NCBI RefSeq assembly: GCF_011601345.1 | Contig: NZ_JAAORB010000005.1 | Location: 78,542-142,541, forward strand | Origin: Roseovarius gahaiensis | GTDB taxonomy: Bacteria > Pseudomonadota > Alphaproteobacteria > Rhodobacterales > Rhodobacteraceae | Reading direction: 5' to 3' | Length of the DNA stretch: 64,000 nt | Part shown: positions 42,987-51,253 of the stretch, one piece after another | Layout of the letters: each line of letters opens with the position of its first letter | Numbering within the stretch: position 1 is the first letter of the stretch | Notes under the pieces: model-generated | Databases searched by the model: none | Told to the model about the DNA's origin: nothing | The model's input: the letters and a program-made list of their open reading frames with translations, nothing else | Made by a program: the position numbers and the translations under genes

Positions 42987-44156
42987 ATGCGCACTCAGGT
43001 AGCCATCGTAGGCGGCGGGCCAGCGGGCCTGTTATTGGCGCAATTGCTGCACACTCAAGGCATCGAAACCATCGTTTTGGAACGCTATGAACGTGACGAG
43101 GTGCTGTCACGCGCCCGCGCCGCCGTGCTGGAACGCGGGCTGGTCGATCTTCTGCACGAGGCGGGCGCCAGCACATCGCTGGACGAAAACGGGCTGGTCC
43201 ACGAGGGTATCCGATTGTCTGGCAACGGTCAGGACTTTCGTATCGACCTCAAGGCTTTGACAGGGGGCGCGGTGACGATCTACGGCCAAGAAAACATCAC
43301 CGCCGATCTTTACGCCGCGCGCGATGCCTTGGGGCTGACCACATTGCATGGTTGCTCGGGCATGAAACCGCGCGACATTGACAGCGATCAGCCGTTCCTG
43401 ACCTTCCTGCATGGCGGCAAGATGAACCGGCTGGATTGTGATTTCATCGCCGGTTGCGATGGCGTCCACGGGCCATGCCGCAAAGAGGTTCCAGACGACG
43501 CGGCACAGGTGGTCGAGCAGACGTTCCCGTTCGGCTGGCTTGGCGTGAAGTCGGATGCGGCCCCGGTGGTGGACGAATTGTTATACGCTGGATCAGATCG
43601 CGGCTTTGCCTTGTGCTCGCTCAAGGATGCGGCGCGCGGGCGCTATTACTTGCAAGTGCCCCTGTCAGACGCCCCCGAAGACTGGGAGGATGACGACATC
43701 TGGGAGGAACTGGCCCGCCGCCTGCCGCAAGACGTGGCCGATGCCTTGCCCGGCGGCGGGCTGAGCGGGCGCTATATCGCGCCGCTGCGGTCCTTCGTGT
43801 CAAACCCGATGCAATGGGGCCGGATGTTTCTGTGCGGGGATGCCGCGCATATCGTGCCGCCCACCGGGGCCAAGGGGCTGAACACCGCAGCCAGCGACGT
43901 TCAGTATCTGTATCACGCGCTAACTGGCTATTACCGCAAGGGCGATGAGGCAGGGCTTGCGGCCTATTCCAACACCGCACTCGCCCGGATCTGGAAAACC
44001 CAGCGCTTCAGCTGGTCGATGACCAAACTGCTGCACCGCTTTCCCGATCAATCGGTGTTTGATTTGCAGATGCAGCGGGCCGAACTGGCCTATCTCGCCG
44101 GTAGCGAGGCCGCGCAAACCGTCTTGGCCGAGAACTACGTCGGCCTGCCCTATTAA
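42987..44156 (+). CDS. pobA: 4-hydroxybenzoate 3-monooxygenase
   Basis: The 389-residue flavoprotein hydroxylates 4-hydroxybenzoate to protocatechuate using NAD(P)H and O2. It has the FAD GxGxxG (VAIVGGGPAGLLLAQLL), the DG motif FIAGCDGVHGPCRKEVP and the GD motif MFLCGDAAHIVPPTGAKGLN; length and block order match PobA. GGAAGGAGG lies 6 bp before ATG 42987. The next gene is pcaD, giving part of the protocatechuate pathway; a pobR regulator is not next to it. Confidence 0.94.
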   Translation: MRTQVAIVGGGPAGLLLAQLLHTQGIETIVLERYERDEVLSRARAAVLERGLVDLLHEAGASTSLDENGLVHEGIRLSGNGQDFRIDLKALTGGAVTIYGQENITADLYAARDALGLTTLHGCSGMKPRDIDSDQPFLTFLHGGKMNRLDCDFIAGCDGVHGPCRKEVPDDAAQVVEQTFPFGWLGVKSDAAPVVDELLYAGSDRGFALCSLKDAARGRYYLQVPLSDAPEDWEDDDIWEELARRLPQDVADALPGGGLSGRYIAPLRSFVSNPMQWGRMFLCGDAAHIVPPTGAKGLNTAASDVQYLYHALTGYYRKGDEAGLAAYSNTALARIWKTQRFSWSMTKLLHRFPDQSVFDLQMQRAELAYLAGSEAAQTVLAENYVGLPY

Positions 44157-44275
44157 CGCGCTGTGGTGCCGGACAGTCTCTGCGTTTCATTCCTGATCTG
44201 CGGCCGGTCATCTGCTTGACGTCAGACAAGCGACAAGGTCATGTGGTGGGCCGAACCAAGAGGGAAAGACGCCAC

Positions 44276-45067
44276 ATGCCAATGGCCGATCTGGGCGACA
44301 TCGCCCTGCATTACCGCGAAGATGGCGACCCGGACGGCGCACCGCTGGTCTTTGACAATGCGCTGGGCACCAACCTGAGCCTTTGGGACAAGGTGCTGCC
44401 GCTTTTGCCCAACGGCGTGCGCATCATCCGCTATGACATGCGCGGCCATGGGGCCAGCGATTGCCCGCCCGCGCCCTACACGATGGGCGCGCTGGTGCGC
44501 GATGCCGAAGCGTTGCTGGATCACCTAAAGGTGCGCGATTGCGTCTTTGTCGGCCTGTCCATCGGCGGGATGGTGGCGCAGGGGCTGGCCGTCAAGCGGC
44601 TGGACCAGATGCGCGCATTGGTGCTGTCGAACACCGCCGCCAAGATCGGCCAACCCGCCATGTGGCAAGATCGCATCGCCGCCGTGCGCGCCGGCGGATT
44701 GGCCGCGCTGGCGGATGCCACGCTGGAGCGGTGGTTTTCGAAACGCTTTCGCAAGGACGAGACACGCCTTGCCCCGATACGCCAGATGCTGCTGCGCACC
44801 CCGCCCGAGGGCTACATGGGCTGTAGCGCCGCGATTGCCGGCACCGATTTCTACACCCCCACCAGCGGGCTACGCCTGCCGACGCTGGGCATTGCCGGGT
44901 CTGACGATGGATCAACCCCGCCCGATCTGGTGCGCGAAACCGTCGATCTGATCCACGGATCCAAATTTCATCTGATCCGGCAGGCGGGCCATCTGCCCTG
45001 CATTGATCAGCCCGATGCCTTTGCCCAAGCGCTTGGCGATTTTTTGAAGGAGACAGGCCATGTCTGA
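44276..45067 (+). CDS. pcaD: 3-oxoadipate enol-lactonase
   Basis: The 263-residue alpha/beta hydrolase shows the PcaD pattern: FDNALGTNLSLWDKVLPLLP oxyanion region, IRYDMRGHGASDCPPAPYTM, nucleophile Ser in CVFVGLSIGGMVAQGLAV near residue 95, and His in IRQAGHLPCIDQPDAF. It converts 3-oxoadipate enol-lactone to 3-oxoadipate. Start 44276 follows GAGGGA. It overlaps the next hydrolase gene by 8 bp. The other pca genes are not in the window. Confidence 0.85.
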   Translation: MPMADLGDIALHYREDGDPDGAPLVFDNALGTNLSLWDKVLPLLPNGVRIIRYDMRGHGASDCPPAPYTMGALVRDAEALLDHLKVRDCVFVGLSIGGMVAQGLAVKRLDQMRALVLSNTAAKIGQPAMWQDRIAAVRAGGLAALADATLERWFSKRFRKDETRLAPIRQMLLRTPPEGYMGCSAAIAGTDFYTPTSGLRLPTLGIAGSDDGSTPPDLVRETVDLIHGSKFHLIRQAGHLPCIDQPDAFAQALGDFLKETGHV

Positions 45068-45776
45068 ATTTCTGTTGATCCACGGATCGTGTCACGGCGC
45101 ATGGTGCTGGCGCGATGTGATCCCCGCGCTGGAAAGGTTGGGCCATACCGCGCGGGCGATTGACCTGCCGGGCCATGGCCAAAACCCCTGCCCGATCGGG
45201 GACATCACGCTCGATGCCTACGCCGACGCGATCTTGGAGGCCATCGACACGCCCGCCATCGTGGTCGGCCATTCCATGGCCGGGTTCCCGATTTCAGCCG
45301 CCGCCGAGAAGGCCCCGGAACAGATCGCGCGGCTGATTTATCTCTGCGCCTATGCGCCGCGCAACGGCATGTCGCTGGTCGAGATGCGGCAAGAGGCCCC
45401 GCGCCAGCCCTTGCTGGCGGCGGTCGACAAAACAGCCGACGGGCTGGGGTTCGCCTTTCGCGACGATAAACTGGCCGAGGCGCTGTATCACGATTGCCCC
45501 GATGGCACCGTGGACTATGCCCGCGACCGCCTGTGTGTGCAGGCGATCAAACCGCAGGCCACACCCATTAGGCTAGGCCCCAACTATGCCAGCGTGCCCA
45601 AATCCTATATCCGCTGCGCCGATGATCAGGCGATTCCCCCCGAATATCAAAGCAGCATGACCAAAGGCTGGCCCGCCGAGGACGTAACCGAAATGCCCAC
45701 CAGCCATTCACCGTTTTTTTCAGACCCCAACGATCTGGCGCAGCGGCTGGACCGGATCGCGCGTGGCTTGACCTAA
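45060..45776 (+). CDS. Alpha/beta hydrolase of the salicylate/methyl-esterase-like group
   Basis: The 238-residue protein begins EFLLIHGSCHGAWCWRDVIP, the oxyanion signature of plant-type methyl esterases and hydroxynitrile lyases, with nucleophile Ser in AIVVGHSMAGFPISAAAE and His in TEMPTSHSPFFSDP. It may hydrolyse an aromatic methyl ester or similar before pobA/pcaD. The function beyond hydrolase is inferred from context. It overlaps pcaD by 8 bp. Confidence 0.85.
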   Translation: MSEFLLIHGSCHGAWCWRDVIPALERLGHTARAIDLPGHGQNPCPIGDITLDAYADAILEAIDTPAIVVGHSMAGFPISAAAEKAPEQIARLIYLCAYAPRNGMSLVEMRQEAPRQPLLAAVDKTADGLGFAFRDDKLAEALYHDCPDGTVDYARDRLCVQAIKPQATPIRLGPNYASVPKSYIRCADDQAIPPEYQSSMTKGWPAEDVTEMPTSHSPFFSDPNDLAQRLDRIARGLT

Positions 45777-45867
45777 GGTCACCTCAAACCGCGGCCGCAT
45801 AATCGCTCTTGCACCGCTGCGAGACAAGCGTAACCCTGTCGGCCAATCGAAAGCCAAGGGAGGCATC

Positions 45868-46953
45868 ATGCAAACCATCAAGGCGGCCGTGTGCCATGCG
45901 TTCGGTCAACCGCTGGTCATCGAAGAGGTTCAGTTGCGCGCCCCGCATATGGGCGAGGTCGAGGTGACACTGGACGCAGTGGCGATCTGCCATTCGGATA
46001 TTTCCTTTGCAGACGGGGCATGGGGCGGCAGCCTTCCGGCGATCTATGGCCACGAAGCCGCAGGCCGGGTCACTGCCTTGGGTGCAGGCGTCACCGGCTT
46101 GCAAGAGGGCGATCCGGTGATCGTCACCCTGATCCGCGCCTGCGGGGCCTGCCCAAGTTGCGGCGCAGGCCGCCCCACGGGCTGCGAAACACCCTATGAC
46201 GGCGATCATGGCCCCCTCAGCACCAAAGACGGCGGCACATTGCACCAAGCCATGGCCTGCGGGGCCTTTGCCGAAAAGGTCGTGGTCGATCACAGCCAAG
46301 TGGTGAAAATTCCCGGCGATATGGCGATGGACGCCGCCAGCCTGCTGGCCTGTGGCGTGATCACCGGCGTCGGCGCGGTGATCAACGCGGCGGGCCTGCG
46401 CGCCGGACAGGACGTTGTGGTCATCGGCGCAGGTGGTGTCGGTCTCAATGCCATTCAGGGGGCCCGCATTGCCGGCGCACGCCGTATCGTCGCCGTCGAC
46501 ATGAGCGCCGAAAAACTGGCCGATGCCCAAAGCTTTGGCGCAACCGACGGCGTGCTGGCGTCCGAGCCCGAACCATGGGAAGTCGCAAAACAGGCCATGG
46601 GCCGCGGGGCCGATGCCGTTCTGGTCACCGTCGGCGCGGAAAAGGTCTACGATCAAGCCGCGCTCTATCTGGCCGGAGGCGGCAAGGTGATCATGGTCGG
46701 CATGCCGGCCACTGGCGCCCAGTCCACATACGAGGCAGGCAATTTCGCAGCAACGGGCCAATCCATGGTCGGCTCTAAAATGGGCGATGTGGTGATCCGG
46801 CGCGACATTCCATGGATGATCGACCTCTATCAACAAGGCCGCCTGAAACTCGACGAATTGATCTCCAAGCGTTGGTCGCTCGACCAGATCAACGCGGCCA
46901 TCGCCGATACCAAATCGGGCCGCGCGCGCCGCAACGTGATCATGTTCAAGTAA
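45868..46953 (+). CDS. Zinc-dependent medium-chain alcohol dehydrogenase
   Basis: The 361-residue MDR protein has the catalytic-zinc site in AVAICHSDISFADGAWGGSL and GHEAAGRVTALGAG, four structural-zinc Cys (CGACPSCGAGRPTGC near 90-104) and a Rossmann motif VVVIGAGGVGLNAIQGARIA. It belongs to the class III/formaldehyde-like subgroup rather than the two-Cys forms. The substrate is unknown; the neighbours suggest an aromatic or acid-sugar alcohol. A GC-rich dispersed repeat and a hairpin follow it. Confidence 0.88.
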   Translation: MQTIKAAVCHAFGQPLVIEEVQLRAPHMGEVEVTLDAVAICHSDISFADGAWGGSLPAIYGHEAAGRVTALGAGVTGLQEGDPVIVTLIRACGACPSCGAGRPTGCETPYDGDHGPLSTKDGGTLHQAMACGAFAEKVVVDHSQVVKIPGDMAMDAASLLACGVITGVGAVINAAGLRAGQDVVVIGAGGVGLNAIQGARIAGARRIVAVDMSAEKLADAQSFGATDGVLASEPEPWEVAKQAMGRGADAVLVTVGAEKVYDQAALYLAGGGKVIMVGMPATGAQSTYEAGNFAATGQSMVGSKMGDVVIRRDIPWMIDLYQQGRLKLDELISKRWSLDQINAAIADTKSGRARRNVIMFK

Positions 46954-46966
46954 TGCCGTCCAAATC

Positions 46967-47019
46967 CCTTCTTCTGTTCAAAAATATCCCGGGGGGTCTG
47001 GGGGGCAACGCCCCCCAGC
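46967..47019 (+). repeat. Dispersed GC-rich hairpin repeat, copy 2
   Basis: CCCTTCTTCTGTTCAAAAAT is followed by ATCCCGGGGGGTCTGGGGGG and a stem-loop closed by CTGGGGGGC / GCCCCCCAG around AAC. It is nearly the same sequence as 24032-24081 in the other orientation. Both stand after a gene and before another gene on the same strand. Probably a family-specific intergenic element. Confidence 0.7.
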
Positions 47020-47022
47020 CGG

Positions 47023-47045
47023 TCGGATCGCCAAAGGCGATCCGA
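47023..47045 (+). terminator. Perfect 10-bp hairpin, terminator-like or part of the repeat
   Basis: TCGGATCGCC and GGCGATCCGA flank a 3-nt loop (AAA), a perfect 10-bp stem just past the repeat and 26 bp before the MR/MLE gene. It lacks a following T-run, so an RNA-processing or attenuator role is equally likely. Confidence 0.45.
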
Positions 47046-47071
47046 AACCAAGACACTCAGGAGGCCCATAT

Positions 47072-48301
47072 ATGAAACTGCAAGACCTCGACATCATCAT
47101 CACTGCCCCGCCAGCGCCCGGATGGGGTGGGCGCTACTGGATCCTTGTCAAGCTGACCACCGACACCGGGATCACCGGCTGGGGCGAATGTTACGCCGCC
47201 AGCGTCGGGCCTGCAGCCATGCGCGCAGTGATCGAGGATGTGTTCAGCCGCCATATGCAGGACGAAAACCCCGAAAACATCGAATTGATGTTCCGCCGGG
47301 CCTATTCGGCGGGCTTCACGCAGCGCCCTGACCTGACGGTGATCGGCGCCTTTTCCGGGCTTGAGATCGCCTGTTGGGACATCCTCGGCAAGGCGCGCGA
47401 GCGTCCGGTCTGGGGGCTTTTGGGGGGGCGCATGAATGACCGCGTGCGCGCCTATACCTACCTTTATCCCTTGCCCCATCACGACGGCAGTTTCTGGACA
47501 TCGGCGGACCAGGCGGCACAGTCGGCGGCCGATTGCGTGGCGCGCGGCTATACGGCGGTCAAGGTCGATCCGGCAGGGCCTTACACGATGCGCGGCGGGC
47601 ACATGCCCGCCATGTCCGATATCAGCCAGTCGGTGGCGTTTTGCGCGGCCATCCGCGACGCTGTGGGCGACCGGGCGGATATTCTGTTTGGCACCCATGG
47701 GCAATTCACCACCGCCGGTGCGATCCGGCTGGGCCGGGCCATCGCGCCCTATGATCCGCTGTGGTTCGAAGAGCCGATCCCACCGGACAATCCCGATCAA
47801 ATGGCGCAGGTGGCCCGCGCCGTGGGCATCCCTGTGGCCACTGGCGAGCGGCTGTGCACCAAGGCCGAATTCGCCCCGGTGTTGCGGCAAGGCGCGGCCA
47901 GCATCTTGCAACCGGCGCTTGGCCGTGCGGGCGGCCTGTGGGAGACCAAGAAAATCGCCGCCATGGCCGAGGTCTATAACGCGCAGATGGCCCCGCATCT
48001 CTATGCCGGGCCGGTGGAATGGGCGGCCAATATCCATCTTGCCGCTTCGATCCCCAACCTATTGATGGCGGAAACCATCGAAACGCCGTTCCATGATGCC
48101 TTGATAAAAGGCAGTTTGCAGGTCGAAAACGGATTTGTGACCCCGCCCGAGGCCCCCGGACTGGGGATCGAGGTTGACGAAGCCCTTGCGCGGGCCCATC
48201 CTTATACGGGCATCGGGCTGCATCTGGAGATGCAGGACGCCCCGTGTGACTATGTAAATGGCAATGCCTTCGAAGGGGGTGCGCCAAGTGAGGGGTGGTA
48301 G
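47072..48301 (+). CDS. Enolase-superfamily acid-sugar dehydratase (mandelate racemase/MLE family)
   Basis: The 409-residue protein has the N-terminal capping domain and a TIM barrel. Barrel motifs: GYTAVKVDPAGP, ILFGTHGQFTTAGA (a His where other subgroups place Lys/Asp), WFEEPIPPDNPDQMAQV (Glu), TGERLCTKAEFAPV (Glu) and MAPHLYAGPVEWAANIHLAA (His). This pattern favours an acid-sugar dehydratase of the GalD/ManD-like subgroups over a racemase. The substrate is unknown. The preceding ADH could act in the same route. Confidence 0.83.
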   Translation: MKLQDLDIIITAPPAPGWGGRYWILVKLTTDTGITGWGECYAASVGPAAMRAVIEDVFSRHMQDENPENIELMFRRAYSAGFTQRPDLTVIGAFSGLEIACWDILGKARERPVWGLLGGRMNDRVRAYTYLYPLPHHDGSFWTSADQAAQSAADCVARGYTAVKVDPAGPYTMRGGHMPAMSDISQSVAFCAAIRDAVGDRADILFGTHGQFTTAGAIRLGRAIAPYDPLWFEEPIPPDNPDQMAQVARAVGIPVATGERLCTKAEFAPVLRQGAASILQPALGRAGGLWETKKIAAMAEVYNAQMAPHLYAGPVEWAANIHLAASIPNLLMAETIETPFHDALIKGSLQVENGFVTPPEAPGLGIEVDEALARAHPYTGIGLHLEMQDAPCDYVNGNAFEGGAPSEGW

Positions 48302-48362
48302 TCTCGCCATTTCCCTGACCGCGTGCTAACCCCAAGGATGATGCAAGACAGGACATGCCCAA

Positions 48363-48677
48363 GTGACGACCCAAGACCAAATCGCCAGCCCCACAGACAT
48401 GGAACAAAGCGCCAAGCAGGCGGCGGCCTTTCTCAAGACGATGGCGCATGAAGGGCGCTTGATGACGCTGTGTTATCTGGGGTCTGGCGAAAAATCCGTG
48501 GGCGAACTGGAAGAGCTGTTGCAGATGCGGCAGGCGGCTGTCAGCCAAATCCTTGCGCGCCTGCGCGAAGAGGGGCGCGTGGCCACCCGCCGCGAGGGCA
48601 AGACGATCTATTACCGTCTGGCCGATGACAAAACCCGCGAGTTGATTGACCTGCTCTATCGTCAGTTTTGCGGCTAA
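48363..48677 (+). CDS. ArsR-family regulator with SqrR/BigR-type cysteine pair
   Basis: The 104-residue protein starts at GTG 48363. It has the ArsR winged helix (KTMAHEGRLMTLCYLGSGEK; ELEELLQMRQAAVSQILARL; the RREGKTIYYRLAD wing) and two Cys, C37 and C103, at a spacing of 66. From memory the persulfide sensors SqrR (C41/C107) and BigR have the same spacing, so a thiol switch responding to reactive sulfur is plausible. No sulfide-oxidation genes lie nearby. It could also sense a metal, but the usual metal-site Cys motif is absent. Confidence 0.82.
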   Translation: MTTQDQIASPTDMEQSAKQAAAFLKTMAHEGRLMTLCYLGSGEKSVGELEELLQMRQAAVSQILARLREEGRVATRREGKTIYYRLADDKTRELIDLLYRQFCG

Positions 48678-48695
48678 TCTTCGGCACGCGTCTAG

Positions 48696-48721
48696 GGCAA
48701 ACTGCCCAGCCACATCCAGAC
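48696..48721 (+). repeat. 26-bp direct repeat, left copy
   Basis: These 26 bases are identical to 49524-49549. On the minus strand this copy reads V-W-M-W-L-G-S-L-P followed by a TAG stop, that is, the C-terminus of the AEC transporter with its apparently original stop. It therefore marks the ancestral end of that gene, now separated from it by the islet. Confidence 0.85.
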
Positions 48722-49523
48722 TGAAAAAAGGCTTTTATAGCGCCGGATGCAAAGAAACGGCGTCGATCTAGACAAGAAGAAAACGCCACCCTGGCCAGGC
48801 CTGCGGAGCCACTGCGCAACTGTTGGTCTGTTGGGTTTCGAGCATCATCGAGATTGGTAAGTTATTTTCACACTACTTTAGCGTAATTCCACCTTCACAG
48901 CGGTGCCGCTCGCGACAAGAAGGACCATATTGCCGGCTGCCGCTAACTCCACATAATCAAGGTCCACCCCGATCACAGCGTTTGCCCCCACCTCGTGGGC
49001 TTCGCGCTTGAGTTCGTAAAGGGCTGTGCGCCTGCTATCTCGCAGCGTTTTCTGAACAGCCTCGGATCGCCCCCCGACAATATCCCGGACACCGGCAAAG
49101 AGGTCTTTGAAAATATTCATGCCGAAAGCGCATTCCGCCGTGATCACCTCTATACGTTCGGTGATCTTTAGACCCTCGGGATAGGTTTCGGTTGTGAGGG
49201 TGATGGCTTCGATTTCTGTGTTCCTCTTGATTTGCGTTGCGGAGCTTTTTACAGCTTTTTGTGCAGCAGAGGCACGGTAACACGCGTTGCAAATCCCACC
49301 GTCATTGTCCTCAAAAAGGCCGACCTTCTTTCCACACTCTACACACTTCGCCAAATCTGATCTCCCGATATACTACACAACATCGCGTGAATCGGATGAT
49401 GCATGGGCCAAAATACGTATACAATCCCTACCAATCTGTCATGCCACTACAACAACAGAACTATCGCAGCGGGCGTCACATCTCATGGGTTTAAGCTTAT
49501 TGCGAGGAGCGCCATCTCATCAA
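48722..49523. mobile_element. Putative ~0.8 kb inserted islet bounded by 26-bp direct repeats
   Basis: The segment lies between two identical 26-bp repeats at the 3' end of the AEC transporter gene and contains one recognisable gene (YbjQ-like, minus strand). The insertion duplicated the last nine codons of the transporter so that the reading frame survives. The DNA is visibly AT-richer than its flanks at both ends. No integrase or transposase is present, so it could be a mobilised cassette, a remnant, or the result of duplication and recombination. Confidence 0.6.
48878..49354 (-). CDS. YbjQ-like (DUF74) protein with N-terminal zinc ribbon
   Basis: The 158-residue protein has an N-terminal CxxC...CxxC ribbon (CVECGKKVG and [10 protein letters not shown]) followed by a YbjQ/UPF0145 domain with the [20 protein letters not shown] and [18 protein letters not shown] segments. 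YbjQ proteins form pentamers of unknown role. The start is probably TTG 49354, with GGGAGA a few bases upstream. It is the only clear gene of the islet, and its codons look less GC-biased than neighbours. Confidence 0.82.
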   Translation of the reverse strand: MAKCVECGKKVGLFEDNDGGICNACYRASAAQKAVKSSATQIKRNTEIEAITLTTETYPEGLKITERIEVITAECAFGMNIFKDLFAGVRDIVGGRSEAVQKTLRDSRRTALYELKREAHEVGANAVIGVDLDYVELAAAGNMVLLVASGTAVKVELR

Positions 49524-50449
49524 GGCAAACTGCCCAGCCACATCCAGACCGACAGGATCGACACCGCCGTTGCGATCAGCACCGCCGAGGCCGCCACCCG
49601 GCGCGAACAGCCATACATATTGGCAAAAATATAGGTGTTGATCCCCGGTGCCATCGCCGCTGTCAGCGTGGCCGAGCGTAGCGCATCGGTGGGCAGAGAC
49701 AGCGCCGCGCCCAACCCTCGCGTGATCAGCGGATGCACCAGAAGGGCGACCAGACAGACATAAAGCACAATGCGCAAATCGCCCTCGGGGCGATAGCGCA
49801 CCAGCACACCGCCAAGCCCGAACAGCGCCGCGGGCAGCGCCGCGCGCACCATCATGTCCAGCCCGTCATTCAATGGCCCCGGCAACGGCACTTCCAGCAG
49901 GTTTACGGCAAAGCCCGCCGCGATACCAAGGATCAACGCGTTGGAAAACATTGCCCGCAGCACCTTGGCCACCAGCGCCGGCCCGGTTGACCCACGTGCG
50001 CGAGTGAATTCCATCACCGAAATGCCAATGCCATAGCAAAACGGCGAATGCACCGCGATGATGGCGTAATTGGCTTGCAGCGCGTCCATACCATATGCGC
50101 GTTCAGTAATCGGCAAGCCCAACAGGACGGAATTCGAGAACAGGCAGCAAAAGCCGATGGCGACGGATTCCTCCCATGCGCGGCCAAAGATCCACCGCGC
50201 GCCGAACAAACCGCACAGGAACCCGGCCAACGCGCCGGTATAAAAGCTGATCAACAGCCGCCAATCGAAATGCTGCCCCAGATCCAGCCGGGCAATGGCG
50301 GTGAACAGCAGGCAGGGAATGGCGAAATTCTGGGTGAACTTCATCAACCCGTCGACGCCCGCCTCGGAAAACCAACCGCGCCAGACGGCCAGATAACCAA
50401 AGCCGATCACGACAAAGACCGGCAGGATCACATCCAAAAGCGCCTGCAT
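49520..50449 (-). CDS. AEC-family (auxin efflux carrier-like) transporter
   Basis: The 309-residue protein has ten predicted membrane spans in the 5+5 arrangement of the AEC family, starting LLDVILPVFVVIGFGYLAVW and with a Gly-rich middle. It likely exports or imports an organic acid or another carboxylate; some AEC members carry malate or malonate. It lies 6 bp downstream of the MBL-fold gene. Its last nine codons coincide with the 26-bp repeat, so its present stop (TGA) differs from the stop (TAG) preserved in the far repeat copy. Confidence 0.88.
   Translation of the reverse strand: MQALLDVILPVFVVIGFGYLAVWRGWFSEAGVDGLMKFTQNFAIPCLLFTAIARLDLGQHFDWRLLISFYTGALAGFLCGLFGARWIFGRAWEESVAIGFCCLFSNSVLLGLPITERAYGMDALQANYAIIAVHSPFCYGIGISVMEFTRARGSTGPALVAKVLRAMFSNALILGIAAGFAVNLLEVPLPGPLNDGLDMMVRAALPAALFGLGGVLVRYRPEGDLRIVLYVCLVALLVHPLITRGLGAALSLPTDALRSATLTAAMAPGINTYIFANMYGCSRRVAASAVLIATAVSILSVWMWLGSLP
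49524..49549 (+). repeat. 26-bp direct repeat, right copy
   Basis: Identical to 48696-48721 and lying inside the 3' end of the AEC gene. The repeat starts with the short dyad GGCA-AAC-TGCC, compatible with a recombinase core site. Confidence 0.85.
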
Positions 50450-50455
50450 CGCGGA

Positions 50456-51253
50456 TCAGATCGGGTAGGTCAACGTCATCCCGTCATAAGCCGGGGTGAT
50501 GTGATCGGGCGTTTCATCGGCCACGGTCTGATAATCAAGGTCGATATGCATATTGGTCAGCACCGCGCGGCGCGGCGCGACGCGGGCGATCCAATCCAGC
50601 GTTTGCGACAGGTGTGAATGCGTCGGGTGCGGGGTGCGGCGCAGCGCATCGACGATCCAGCATTCCAGCCCATCTAGCAGCGGCCAGACATCGTCGGGGA
50701 TTTCCGCCACGTCAGGCAGGTAGGCCACATCACCCACCCGAAAGCCCAGTGCCTCGATCGAACCGTGATTGACCTCGAACGGGGTCAGGGTGATCGGCCC
50801 GCCCGCGCCGTCAATCGTCACGTCGCCCTCGATTGTGTGCATATCGAGGATCGGCGGATAGGGGCTGTCGTCGGGCTGCATGAAGGCATAGCCAAAGCGC
50901 GCGTAAAGCGCGTTTTGCGTGTCGCCATCGGCCCAGACCGGCAGGCGTTGTTTCATGTTGAAAACGATCATCCGCAGATCATCTATGCCATGCACATGAT
51001 CGGCATGGCTGTGGGTATAGACAACCGCGTCCAACGCACCGATCCCAGCATCCAGCAGCTGCGCGCGCATATCGGGCGAGGTGTCGATCAGCACCCGCGT
51101 TGTGCCCTCCGGGCCATCCTGTTCCACCAGCATCGAGCAACGCCGCCGCATGTTGCGCGGGTTGGTCGGGTCGCAGTCCCCCCAATGGCCGCCAAGGCGC
51201 GGCACGCCGCCGGACGATCCGCATCCCAAAATGATAAAGCGACGCTCTCCCAT
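50456..51253 (-). CDS. MBL-fold metallo-hydrolase (PhnP/RNase Z-like group)
   Basis: The 265-residue protein has the metallo-beta-lactamase motif THSHADHVHGIDDLRM, N-terminal GCGSSGGVPRLGGHWGDCD and a later NMHIDLDYQTV with the third His site. This type is always found next to tatD and holB in Rhodobacterales. It likely hydrolyses a phosphodiester (PhnP-like cyclic phosphate). It overlaps tatD by one base (TGATG). Confidence 0.88.
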   Translation of the reverse strand: MGERRFIILGCGSSGGVPRLGGHWGDCDPTNPRNMRRRCSMLVEQDGPEGTTRVLIDTSPDMRAQLLDAGIGALDAVVYTHSHADHVHGIDDLRMIVFNMKQRLPVWADGDTQNALYARFGYAFMQPDDSPYPPILDMHTIEGDVTIDGAGGPITLTPFEVNHGSIEALGFRVGDVAYLPDVAEIPDDVWPLLDGLECWIVDALRRTPHPTHSHLSQTLDWIARVAPRRAVLTNMHIDLDYQTVADETPDHITPAYDGMTLTYPI

